Positions 33,409 to 40,078 of a DNA stretch of 44,474 bases are shown here, piece by piece (within the stretch, counting starts at the first letter, position 1; each line of letters opens with the position of its first letter). Under the pieces are notes generated by a model. It ran no database searches, had not been told where the DNA came from, and was given only the letters and a program-made list of their open reading frames with translations. The translations under genes and the position numbers were made by a program. This DNA is from Candidatus Rokuibacteriota bacterium (GTDB lineage Bacteria > Methylomirabilota > Methylomirabilia > Rokubacteriales > CSP1-6): contig QHSI01000137.1 in the NCBI GenBank assembly GCA_003221515.1, positions 1 to 44,474 of the forward strand, given 5' to 3'.

Positions 33409-35112
33409 TCAGGCCTTTCGCAAGAAGTCGAAGTCGCAGCCGTGCTCGGCCTGGAGCACGTGCTCCATGTAGAGCTTCGCGTAGCCGCGCGCCGGCGCCG
33501 CCGCCGGCCGCGGCAGCCCCGCCCGCCGCCGCGCGAGCTCCGCGTCGTCGACCAGCAGGTCGAGACGGCGCTCGGTGACGCTCAGGCGGATGCGGTCCCC
33601 GTCGCGCACCAGGGCCAGCGGCCCGCCGACCGCCGCCTCCGGCGAGACGTGCAGCACGATCGTGCCGTACGCCGTCCCGCTCATGCGGGCGTCGGAGATG
33701 CGCACCATGTCCTTGACGCCAGCCCGCGCCAGCTTCGCGGGAATGGGCAGGTAGCCGGCCTCCGGCATCGCGTAGCCGCTCTTCGGCCCGGCGTTCTGGA
33801 GCACGAGGAAATCGTCCGGCCGCACGTCGAGCTCCGGCGTGTCGATGCGCGCCGAGAGCTCGTCGAGCGAGCTGAAGACCACCGCGCGGCCCTCGCGCTC
33901 GAAGAGCGCCGGGTCGGCGGCCGAGCGCTTGATGATCGCGCCGCCGGGCGCCAGGCTGCCGAAGAGCGCGGCGAGCCCGCCGACCTTCAAGTATGGATCG
34001 CCGAGCGGGCGCACCACGTCGCGGTCGACCCAGGTCTCCTCCGCGGCGAGCCGCTCGCCGAGCGTCTGCCCGGTCACGGTGACGCAGTCGAGGTGGAGCA
34101 GCGGCGCCAGCTCGCGCAGCACGGCGCCCAGGCCGCCGGCGGCGTTGAGGTCCGACATGTAGTGCTGGCCGGTCGGCTTGAGGTCCACGAGCACCGGCGT
34201 CTCGTCGCTCAGCGCGTTGAGCCGTCGCAGCGAGACCTCGACGCCCACGCGCCCGGCGATCGCGGTGAGATGGATGACGGCGTTCGTCGAGCCGCCGATC
34301 GCCAGCAGCACGCGCAGCGCGTTCTCGACCGAGCGCGCCGTGATGATCTGGCTCGGCCGCAGCCGCGTCGCGCCGAGCGTGACCGCCCGCCGCCCGCTCG
34401 CCTCCGCCGCGCGCAGGCGGTCGGCGTGCACGGCGGGAATCGCCGCCGTCCCCGGCAGCGCCATGCCGAGCGCCTCGGCGATCGCGGCCATCGTGCTGGC
34501 CGTGCCCATCACCGCGCAGGTGCCCGCGGTCGTCGCGAGGTTCTGCTCGATCTGGCAGATCTCTTCCGTCGTGACCCCGCCGGCACGGTACTTGGCCCAG
34601 AAGCGCCGGCAGTCCGTGCAGGCGCCGAGCCGCTCGCCCCGGTACGCCATCGGCATCATCGGTCCCGCCAGCAGCTGCACCGCCGGCACGTCGGCCGACG
34701 CCGCGCCCATGAGCTGCGCCGGGACCGTCTTGTCGCAGCCGCCGACCAGCACGACCGCGTCCATGGGCTGGGCGCGGATCATCTCCTCCACGTCGATGGC
34801 CATCAAATTGCGGAACATCATGCTGGTGGGGTTCAGGAACACCTCGCCCAGCGAGATCGTCGGGAAGTCGAGCGGCAGGCCGCCGGCCGCGAGCACGCCG
34901 CGCTTGACGGCGTCGATCAGCTCCGGGAAGTGGCGGTGGCAGTTGTTGAAACCGCTCGCCGACTGTGCGATGCCGACCACCGGCCGCGCCAGCATCTCGC
35001 GCGAGTAGCCCATCGACGTCGCGAAGGAGCGGCGTAGATATAAGGAGAAGTCGGGATCGCCGTAGTTGGTGAGCCCGCGCGCGAGCCCGCCGGGCCCGTC
35101 CGTAGTCGTCAT
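33409..35112 (-). CDS. IlvD/Edd-family dehydratase
   Basis: This 567-residue protein has the Fe-S dehydratase Cys residues: GFNNCHRHFPEL, VGGCDKTVPAQLMGA and TAGTCAVMGTASTMA, plus GGSTNAVIHL and NAGPKSGYAMPE. The family includes dihydroxyacid dehydratase (valine/isoleucine synthesis) and sugar-acid dehydratases (arabonate, xylonate, gluconate). The motifs GERLGACTDCRRFW fit the sugar-acid branch better than housekeeping IlvD, and the convergent SMP-30 lactonase supports a sugar-acid route (inference). ilvD cannot be excluded; no other ilv gene is nearby. Confidence 0.88.
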   Translation of the reverse strand: MTTTDGPGGLARGLTNYGDPDFSLYLRRSFATSMGYSREMLARPVVGIAQSASGFNNCHRHFPELIDAVKRGVLAAGGLPLDFPTISLGEVFLNPTSMMFRNLMAIDVEEMIRAQPMDAVVLVGGCDKTVPAQLMGAASADVPAVQLLAGPMMPMAYRGERLGACTDCRRFWAKYRAGGVTTEEICQIEQNLATTAGTCAVMGTASTMAAIAEALGMALPGTAAIPAVHADRLRAAEASGRRAVTLGATRLRPSQIITARSVENALRVLLAIGGSTNAVIHLTAIAGRVGVEVSLRRLNALSDETPVLVDLKPTGQHYMSDLNAAGGLGAVLRELAPLLHLDCVTVTGQTLGERLAAEETWVDRDVVRPLGDPYLKVGGLAALFGSLAPGGAIIKRSAADPALFEREGRAVVFSSLDELSARIDTPELDVRPDDFLVLQNAGPKSGYAMPEAGYLPIPAKLARAGVKDMVRISDARMSGTAYGTIVLHVSPEAAVGGPLALVRDGDRIRLSVTERRLDLLVDDAELARRRAGLPRPAAAPARGYAKLYMEHVLQAEHGCDFDFLRKA

Positions 35113-35200
35113 AGTCCGCGATGCTACCCCATCTGGGGCCGCTCGCGCATCGGCCCAGGAAATTCATGCTTCCCCTGATCCTCGGCTAGACTGAATGGAA

Positions 35201-35217
35201 CGATAGTTTGTCTATCG
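35201..35217. promoter_or_regulatory. Hairpin/inverted repeat upstream of DUF2167 gene
   Basis: CGATAG-TTTGT-CTATCG is a perfect 6-bp inverted repeat with a 5-nt loop, 12 nt before the RBS GGAG (35230-35233). It is the only AT-rich patch in the 127-bp divergent intergenic region. It may be an operator or an mRNA leader hairpin. Confidence 0.35.
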
Positions 35218-35239
35218 GCTTATCCTCCTGGAGTCGGTG

Positions 35240-36091
35240 ATGACGAAGACCCTGGCTCTGCCCGTCGTGTTGCTCGCGCTGCTCGTCGTGACGCTCCCCG
35301 CCGCGGCGCAGCAACCGCGCGATCCCCAGGACGTCGTCAAACAGATCCAGGGACTCGGATGGGTGCACGGCCCGGCCGACGCGAACATCGGCGGTCTCGC
35401 GACCATCACGGTGCCGAAGGGTCTGTCGTTCCTCGACGGGCCCAACACGCGGAAGTTCCTCGAGCTGAACCTGAACCCGCCGCGCGATGATCACTACACG
35501 CTGTCGTCACAGGACCTCTCCTGGTTCGCGGTGTTCTACTTCGAGAGCGTCGGCTACGTGAAGGACGACGAGAAGCTCGATCCGGACGCGCTGCTCAAGT
35601 CGCTGCAGGGGAGCGACGACCGCGCGAACGCCGAGCGCAGGCGTCTCAGCATGCCCGCGATCAACACCGTGGGCTGGCACGTCCCGCCGCACTACGACCC
35701 CGAGACCAAGCGGCTCGAGTGGGGCGTGAAGCTTCGTCAGTCCGACGTCGGCACGGACGTCGTCAACTACACGATCCGCATTCTCGGCCGCCGGGGCGTG
35801 ATGCACGTGACGCTCGTGTCGGATCCGCAGGAGCTCGACAAGGACATCGTCGCCTTCAAGGGCGCGCTCGGTGGCTACGGCTTCGTGGCCGGCGAGAAGT
35901 ACGCCGAGTTCAAGGCCGGCGACCGGGTCGCCGAGTACGGCCTGGCCGCGCTCGTGCTCGGGGGCGCTGCCGCGGTGGCCACGAAGACCGGCTTCGGCAA
36001 GGCGCTCATCAAGTTCATCGGCATCGGCGTCGTGGCGCTCTTCGGCGCCGTCGCGGCCTTCTTCCGCAAGTTCGCGCGCCGAACCGCCTGA
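35240..36091 (+). CDS. DUF2167 membrane protein
   Basis: This 283-residue protein has a signal peptide (LALPVVLLALLVVTLPAAAQQ), then the DUF2167 core: GPADANIGGLATITVPKGLSFLDGPNTRKFLELN, LSWFAVFYFESVGYVKDDEKLDPDALLKSLQ, MPAINTVGWHVPPHYDPETKRLEWGVKLRQSDVGTDVVNYTIRILGRRGVM. Two C-terminal hydrophobic segments follow (AALVLGGAAAVATK; LIKFIGIGVVALFGAVAAFFRKF). Family function is unknown; it is probably periplasmic-facing. ATG 35240 is preferred over GTG 35237 because of RBS spacing. It is the first gene of a three-gene unit. Confidence 0.85.
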   Translation: MTKTLALPVVLLALLVVTLPAAAQQPRDPQDVVKQIQGLGWVHGPADANIGGLATITVPKGLSFLDGPNTRKFLELNLNPPRDDHYTLSSQDLSWFAVFYFESVGYVKDDEKLDPDALLKSLQGSDDRANAERRRLSMPAINTVGWHVPPHYDPETKRLEWGVKLRQSDVGTDVVNYTIRILGRRGVMHVTLVSDPQELDKDIVAFKGALGGYGFVAGEKYAEFKAGDRVAEYGLAALVLGGAAAVATKTGFGKALIKFIGIGVVALFGAVAAFFRKFARRTA

Positions 36092-36097
36092 GGCGCG

Positions 36098-36838
36098 GTG
36101 CTCGACCCGACACACGGCGCCGACTACACGATCTGGATCGTGGCGGCGCTGCTCTACGTGTCCGATGCGGCGAAGCTTCTCCCGCCGCGGCAGCTCCTGC
36201 TGGTCGAGGCCGGCCGCGGGCGCTTCGCGGCCGCGTTCAGCGCGACACCCTACACGATCGCGGGGCGCGTGCTGTCCTTCGCCCCCCTGCTGCTGCCCTA
36301 TCGCGGCGTCTTCGTGGCGTCATGGGGGAGCGCCTGGACTGACGGCGCCCGCCTGAGGAAGGCCCTCGAGTCAATCGAGCGGCTCCGGAGCTCGCTGGGC
36401 GGCGCCCGCGTGCTCGGCATCCTGGGATTCGCGCTGCTGTTCGGCGTAGGACCGGCGCTCACGCTGTGGCTGGGCACCACCGCGGCGATCATCTACACCG
36501 CGGCCGCCCTCTACCCCACGGTGCTCGTCGCGATCGCGTATCTCTGGTGGCGACGCCGCGCCCTGCGGCTCACGACCGGCCGGTCGGTCGGCCTCAGCCT
36601 CGAGATCCTGGTCTGCCCCGCGTTCCTGCCGAACCTGGTCCGGAAGATCACCGCGCTCGAGTCGATCCAGACCGACGGCGCCCAGCTCCTCGTCGCCACC
36701 GCGGCCGCCGACGTCAAGACGGAGTTCCTGTCACGGCTCGAGAGCCGGACCGAGGAGCTGATCGAGGAGACCGACCCGGAAGATCCCGCGCAGGCCGACC
36801 TGCGCGCCTATCTCGCCACGGTGCGCGGCGCGCGATGA
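36098..36838 (+). CDS. Multi-pass membrane protein of unknown function
   Basis: This 246-residue protein starts at GTG 36098, 6 nt after the DUF2167 stop. Hydrophobic segments are seen at about 12-25, 57-80, 105-150; a short charged C-terminal domain follows (TEFLSRLESRTEELIEETDPEDPAQADLRAYLATVRGAR). No family is recognised. Its stop overlaps the start of a rhomboid protease gene (ATGA), so it is translated with its neighbours; it could be a partner or substrate of the protease. Confidence 0.7.
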   Translation: MLDPTHGADYTIWIVAALLYVSDAAKLLPPRQLLLVEAGRGRFAAAFSATPYTIAGRVLSFAPLLLPYRGVFVASWGSAWTDGARLRKALESIERLRSSLGGARVLGILGFALLFGVGPALTLWLGTTAAIIYTAAALYPTVLVAIAYLWWRRRALRLTTGRSVGLSLEILVCPAFLPNLVRKITALESIQTDGAQLLVATAAADVKTEFLSRLESRTEELIEETDPEDPAQADLRAYLATVRGAR

Positions 36839-37455
36839 CGGTCCTGGTCGCGGTCATCCTGGTCAACGTCGTCGTCAGCCTGTTCGGCTTTCGCGTTCTG
36901 CGCGACGGCGCCGCGCACGGCGCCGAGTCGTACCTGTTCATCCCGCATCAGGTGTCCCGCGGCGAGAACGGCCTGGGCATGCTGCTCGCGCATTTCGCGC
37001 ACGGGGGCTTCGCGCACCTGGCGTTCAACATGATCGCGCTCTACTCGTTCAGCGGGACGGTGCTCACCGGTCTCGGCCCGGCCAAGTTCCTGCTGATCTA
37101 CGCGGCCGCCGGCCTCGGCGCCGACCTCGTGGTGTTCGCCCTTCACAAGGAAGACCCGACGTATCGTTGCCTCGGAGCCAGCGGCAGCGTCTTCGCGATC
37201 ATGATGGCCGCGATCGTGCTCGATCCCACGACGTCGATCGTGGCGTTCCTGGTTCCGGTCCCGATCCCGGGCCCGTTCTTCATGCTGGGCTACACGGTCA
37301 TCGCGCTCTTCCTGATCGCGCAGAAGCGCCGGGGCGGCATCAGCCACGAGGGCCATCTCGGTGGCGCGCTCGTGGGTCTCGCGTTGACCGGGGTCCTGGC
37401 GCCGCGCGGTCTCCAGCCGCTGATCCGCTGGTTCGCGCAGTGGTCGTCGTCGTAA
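36835..37455 (+). CDS. Rhomboid-family intramembrane serine protease
   Basis: This 206-residue protein with about six membrane segments has the rhomboid motifs HFAHGGFAHLAFNMIALY (conserved His/Asn of helix 2), CLGASGSVFAIMMA with nucleophile Ser 116 in GASG, and the catalytic His in SHEGHLGGALVGLAL. It cleaves transmembrane segments of membrane proteins. It is coupled by ATGA to the preceding membrane protein gene; substrates are unknown. It ends 16 bp from the convergent formyltransferase-like gene. Confidence 0.9.
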   Translation: MTVLVAVILVNVVVSLFGFRVLRDGAAHGAESYLFIPHQVSRGENGLGMLLAHFAHGGFAHLAFNMIALYSFSGTVLTGLGPAKFLLIYAAAGLGADLVVFALHKEDPTYRCLGASGSVFAIMMAAIVLDPTTSIVAFLVPVPIPGPFFMLGYTVIALFLIAQKRRGGISHEGHLGGALVGLALTGVLAPRGLQPLIRWFAQWSSS

Positions 37456-37471
37456 CGGGGCGGCGGCTAGC

Positions 37472-38401
37472 TCACGAAGCGCCGAGTCGGACGCCCGGTC
37501 GAAGCCCGGAGCTCTTGGCGAACGCCGCCGCGCTGACTTTCTGACCGCCTTCGGGCCGCACGCGCGTCACCAAGATCTGGCCGCCTGTCGCGGAGACCGT
37601 GAGCCCCGTCTCGGCGACGGCGAGCACTTCTCCGGGCCGCCCGGACGTGCCGCCCACGATCTTCTTGGCGTCGTGGAGCAGCACGGTCGTGCCATCGTGC
37701 ATGGTCCAAGCGCCCGGTTGCGGATCGGCGCCGCGAATGAGGTTCCAGATCTCCTGGACGGGTTTCTGCCAGTCGATCTGGACGTGCTCCTTCTTGCACC
37801 AACCCTCGTACGTCGCCTTGGACTCGTCTTGCACGATCTTCGGCGCCTTGCCGGCGCGCACGAGATCGACGCCCTCGAGCAGGGCCGCGACCCCCATCGG
37901 GTAGAGCCGATCGAAGTAGAGGCTGCCCAGGGTGTCGGTGTCCGTGATGTCGATTTCCTTCTGCAGCAGGATCGGGCCCGTATCCAGGCCCTGATCCGGC
38001 CAGAAGATCGTGAGCCCCGTCCGCGTCTCGCCCATGATGATCGGCCAGTTGATCGAGCTGGGGCCGCGATGGCGCGGGAGCAGCGAGGGGTGGTACTGGA
38101 TCGTGCCGCGCGTGGGCGAATTCAGCACCTCCTCGGGCACGATGAGGGTGACGTAGGCCATCACGCACAGGTCCGCCTTGAGCCGCGCGAACTCCTCCCA
38201 CACCTCCGGCTTGTTGCGAAACGACTTGGGCTGGTGGACCGGAAGACCCTTGGCGAGCGCGGCTTCCTTCAGGGGATCGACCCGTCCCCCCTGCGCCGGA
38301 TCGGGCGCGCAGTAGACGCCGACCACGCTTTCCCCGCGCTCCAGCAGGGCCTCGAGCACGCTCTTGCCGAACGCTTGCTGCCCATGAACGACGATGCGCA
38401 T
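37472..38401 (-). CDS. Formyltransferase / 10-formyl-THF hydrolase-like protein
   Basis: This 309-residue protein (MRIVVHGQQAFGKSVLEALLERGESVVGVYCAPD) starts at ATG 38401 with GGAGGG upstream. GTIQYHPSLLPRHRGPSSINWPI and GLTIFWPDQGLDTGPILLQKE are the formyltransferase motifs with the catalytic His and Asp. TYEGWCKKEHVQIDWQKPVQEIWNLIRG is the C-terminal FMT domain. It closely resembles the N-terminal hydrolase domain of eukaryotic 10-formyltetrahydrofolate dehydrogenase (ALDH1L), more than Met-tRNA formyltransferase, because Tyr replaces the Asn two before His. It may hydrolyse 10-formyl-THF or act on another formyl donor. The dehydrogenase domain is absent. Confidence 0.85.
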   Translation of the reverse strand: MRIVVHGQQAFGKSVLEALLERGESVVGVYCAPDPAQGGRVDPLKEAALAKGLPVHQPKSFRNKPEVWEEFARLKADLCVMAYVTLIVPEEVLNSPTRGTIQYHPSLLPRHRGPSSINWPIIMGETRTGLTIFWPDQGLDTGPILLQKEIDITDTDTLGSLYFDRLYPMGVAALLEGVDLVRAGKAPKIVQDESKATYEGWCKKEHVQIDWQKPVQEIWNLIRGADPQPGAWTMHDGTTVLLHDAKKIVGGTSGRPGEVLAVAETGLTVSATGGQILVTRVRPEGGQKVSAAAFAKSSGLRPGVRLGAS

Positions 38402-38566
38402 GGTGTCATCCCTCCGAGAGAAATGGACGATACCACATGGCGAGCGCACCTCGTCACCGCGCCCGCCGCTGCCGCACGTGCAATCACTGGTGCCGTCGGT
38501 GGATCGGATAAGACGGCCAATGGAGTCGGCACGCTCCTGTCGGCCCGGAGGCGCAATCCTGGATCG

Positions 38567-38800
38567 CTACATCATCGAGCGTCTCACCAGCGCCCACCCC
38601 GGTGATCGGAGTTCCCGCGTGATGTCGTGCTGGCGACGCTGCACGTGGCGTCTCTCGGCCGGCGCCGGCCGACGGCGCTGGCGTCGTTCGCTCCCCTCTC
38701 GACGGTCAAGAATCACGTCCCTGCTCTCGTCGGCGAATACGTGCTCGAGATAGCTGTATCGTTGCGCGGTGCGCGACACGATGAGGAGAAACTCTGCCAC
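38567..38800 (-). CDS. Small Arg-rich protein with DRREG motif
   Basis: This 77-residue protein starts at GTG 38800, with GGAGG 5 nt upstream. The N-terminus MAEFLLIVSRTAQRYSYLEHVFADESRDVILDRREG looks like a compact alpha/beta unit ending in DRREGSERR. An Arg/Gln-rich middle (RRRPAPAERRHVQRRQHD) and RELRSPGWALVRR follow. The pattern I/VILDRR-(E/H)G-xERR and a terminal GWxxVR recurs in small uncharacterised proteins of soil bacteria as I recall; this was not checked. Function is unknown; nucleic-acid binding is possible. Confidence 0.6.
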   Translation of the reverse strand: MAEFLLIVSRTAQRYSYLEHVFADESRDVILDRREGSERRQRRRPAPAERRHVQRRQHDITRELRSPGWALVRRSMM

Positions 38801-38834
38801 GAGCGCCTCCGCTCGACTCCGGCCTCGGTCCTGG

Positions 38835-39077
38835 CTAGGAGGCGCGCCTTTCGTGATCCCAGATCTGGAAGCATCGAACGTGCAACTGAAAGGCCTTCCT
38901 GCCGAGGTCCAGCGTGATCCCTTGCATCAGCAACTGGTCCCTCGCGAGGACCGCCTCGCAGGCGTCGCACGTTTCGCCGTCGCTCGGACTACTCCAGACC
39001 CTGGTGATGCCGTCGTGCGGCAGGCGCCTGTCCCGGATCTTGCGCTGGATGAGAAGACGGAGGGATTCCTGGTTCAT
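38835..39077 (-). CDS. Small CxxC protein (GETCDACE motif)
   Basis: This 80-residue protein starts at ATG 39077 with GAGG 6 nt upstream. MNQESLRLLIQRKIRDRRLPHDGITRVWSSPSDGETCDACEAVLARDQLLMQGITLDLGRKAFQLHVRCFQIWDHER combines a basic helix, a CDAC pair and a second HVRCFQIW Cys/His, a plausible zinc-binding unit (Cys, Cys, His, Cys). The same arrangement (LPH...VW...GETCDAC...F.HV.CF..WD.ER) is familiar from uncharacterised small proteins. It forms a minus-strand group with the DRREG protein and the formyltransferase-like gene. Confidence 0.65.
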   Translation of the reverse strand: MNQESLRLLIQRKIRDRRLPHDGITRVWSSPSDGETCDACEAVLARDQLLMQGITLDLGRKAFQLHVRCFQIWDHERRAS

Positions 39078-39301
39078 ATCTGCCTCGCGGATCGTAGCGG
39101 CCGCGAAACGCGCCACATTCACCGGGGTCTTGACGCCAGCGTCAACCCATGAGGCCGGGGTGCAGGCGCGTGGAGCGTAGCACAGATGGCGAGGCAACGA
39201 TACGCCAGCGGGATTGAGCATTCTCGAGAGAAGCTGGTGGCTCCCCACGCGCGTAAGTCATTGGCGGACGTGCCCCGGCCGGCACCTTGCGGCCGCTGCG
39301 G

Positions 39302-39322
39302 AACTTGACTCCAACTTGACTC
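39302..39322 (+). promoter_or_regulatory. Tandem AACTTGACTC repeat upstream of tRNA-Ser(CGA)
   Basis: AACTTGACTC occurs at 39302-39311 and 39313-39322, offering two TTGACT -35-like hexamers 11 bp apart, about 40-56 bp before the tRNA gene. No good -10 is seen at the right distance. It may be a duplicated promoter element for the tRNA/SRP transcript. Confidence 0.25.
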
Positions 39323-39360
39323 GACTGCACGATGGGGCGTCGCGTGCTTCGTAAGTGTGC

Positions 39361-39455
39361 GGAGGGGTGGCCGAGCCCGGTCGAAGGCGTCCGACTCGAA
39401 ATCGGATAGGGGCCCAGAAGGTCCCTCGGGGGTTCAAATCCTCTCCCCTCCGCCA
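39361..39455 (+). tRNA. tRNA-Ser(CGA)
   Basis: Acceptor GGAGGGG pairs with CCCCTCC. Anticodon loop CTCGAAA reads CGA. There is a long class II variable arm and T arm GGGGGTTCAAATCCTCT with minor mismatch; CCA is encoded (39453-39455). Confidence 0.96.
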
Positions 39456-39505
39456 ATTTTCTACTTGTCGTGATGTCCCGCAAACGCGTGATGTCCAGCG
39501 AACGT

Positions 39506-39598
39506 GGAGGGGTGACCGAGCGGCCGAAGGTGCGGCACTGGAAATGCCGTGCACGGGTAACCCCTGTGCCCCGGGTTCGAATCCCGGCCCCTCCGCCA
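39506..39598 (+). tRNA. tRNA-Ser(GGA)
   Basis: Acceptor GGAGGGG pairs with CCCCTCC. Anticodon loop CTGGAAA reads GGA. The class II variable arm and T arm CCGGGTTCGAATCCCGG fit Ser; CCA is encoded (39596-39598). It lies 50 bp after tRNA-Ser(CGA), with which it shares the acceptor stem. Confidence 0.97.
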
Positions 39599-39613
39599 AA
39601 TGTTTCAGCTTGG

Positions 39614-39878
39614 CCGTGCTAGACGGGGAGTTAGCGGTGCCCTGTAACCCGCAACCCGCTTCAGCGGGGTTGAATTCCCTCTCGAGGGCGGAGCGTGTTG
39701 AATGAGCTTCACGGGGCGGCGTTGAAGGTTGGGCCCCACGCAACGAGAATCGTCGAACCCCGCCAGGCCCGGAAGGGAGCAACGGTAAGGCGACCCTCTC
39801 GTGTGCCGTGGGAGTACCTGACCGGAGCAGGTTCCGGGGGGAGATCGCAGTACGAGCCGTTCGAAGGAGGGTGCACGG
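39614..39878 (+). ncRNA. ffs: Signal recognition particle RNA, large bacterial type
   Basis: The domain IV core CCAGGCCCGGAAGGGAGCAA (39763-39782) is the Ffh-binding symmetric loop plus GGAA tetraloop. The 5' part (GTGCTAGACGGGGAGTTAGCGGTGCCCTGTAACCCGC) carries the Alu-like domain of large bacterial SRP RNA. The ends are set by pairing CCGTGC (39614-39619) with GCACGG (39873-39878), giving about 265 nt. With Ffh it targets membrane proteins to the translocon. It lies 16 bp after tRNA-Ser(GGA) and upstream of dnaX, a common gene order. Confidence 0.92.
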
Positions 39879-39926
39879 TCATTGTATTGGAGCTTGAGAT
39901 CGCCTTTCACCGAGGGTGGCGAGTGA

Positions 39927-40078
39927 TAGGTACTGGTGGCTCCGCACGTCGGATCAATCCTTGGGTTATCGAGTGGGCTCCGCTCGTCGAGGCAACCGGT
40001 GAGTTATCGAGTGGGCTCCGCACGTCGGGTCAAGCCTTGAGTTATCGAGTGGGCTCCGCTCGTCGAGTCGTCCGGTGA
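39927..40078 (+). repeat. Four tandem 38-bp repeats ending at the dnaX start codon
   Basis: GTTATCGAGTGGGCTCCG recurs at 39965, 40003 and 40041 with an exact 38-bp period. A degenerate copy in register begins at 39927 (matching from its 13th base, GCTCCGCACGTCGG...CCTTGG). The dnaX beginning (GCTATCAGGT at 40079) is the next unit in phase. Within units 2 and 4, CGAGTGGGCTCCGCTCG can fold into a 7-bp hairpin. The array fills the SRP RNA-dnaX gap. Confidence 0.85.
39961..40078 (+). other. Chain of three overlapping 13-codon mini-ORFs leading into dnaX
   Basis: The repeats spell three short reading frames: TTG 39961-TGA 40002 (MGYRVGSARRGNR), GTG 39999-TGA 40040 (MSYRVGSARRVKP) and TTG 40037-TGA 40078 (MSYRVGSARRVVR). 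Each overlaps the next by 4 nt (GTGA/TTGA), and the last overlaps the dnaX GTG at 40075. Fourteen codons minus four bases is exactly the 38-bp period. The peptides resemble the DnaX start MSYQVLARKWRPQ. DnaX lacks a clear RBS, so stop-start coupling through this chain is possible. Whether they are translated is unknown. Confidence 0.5.

Noticed and set aside
39927-40078. CRISPR array
   Set aside because: The 38-bp units are head-to-tail without spacers and no cas genes are present.
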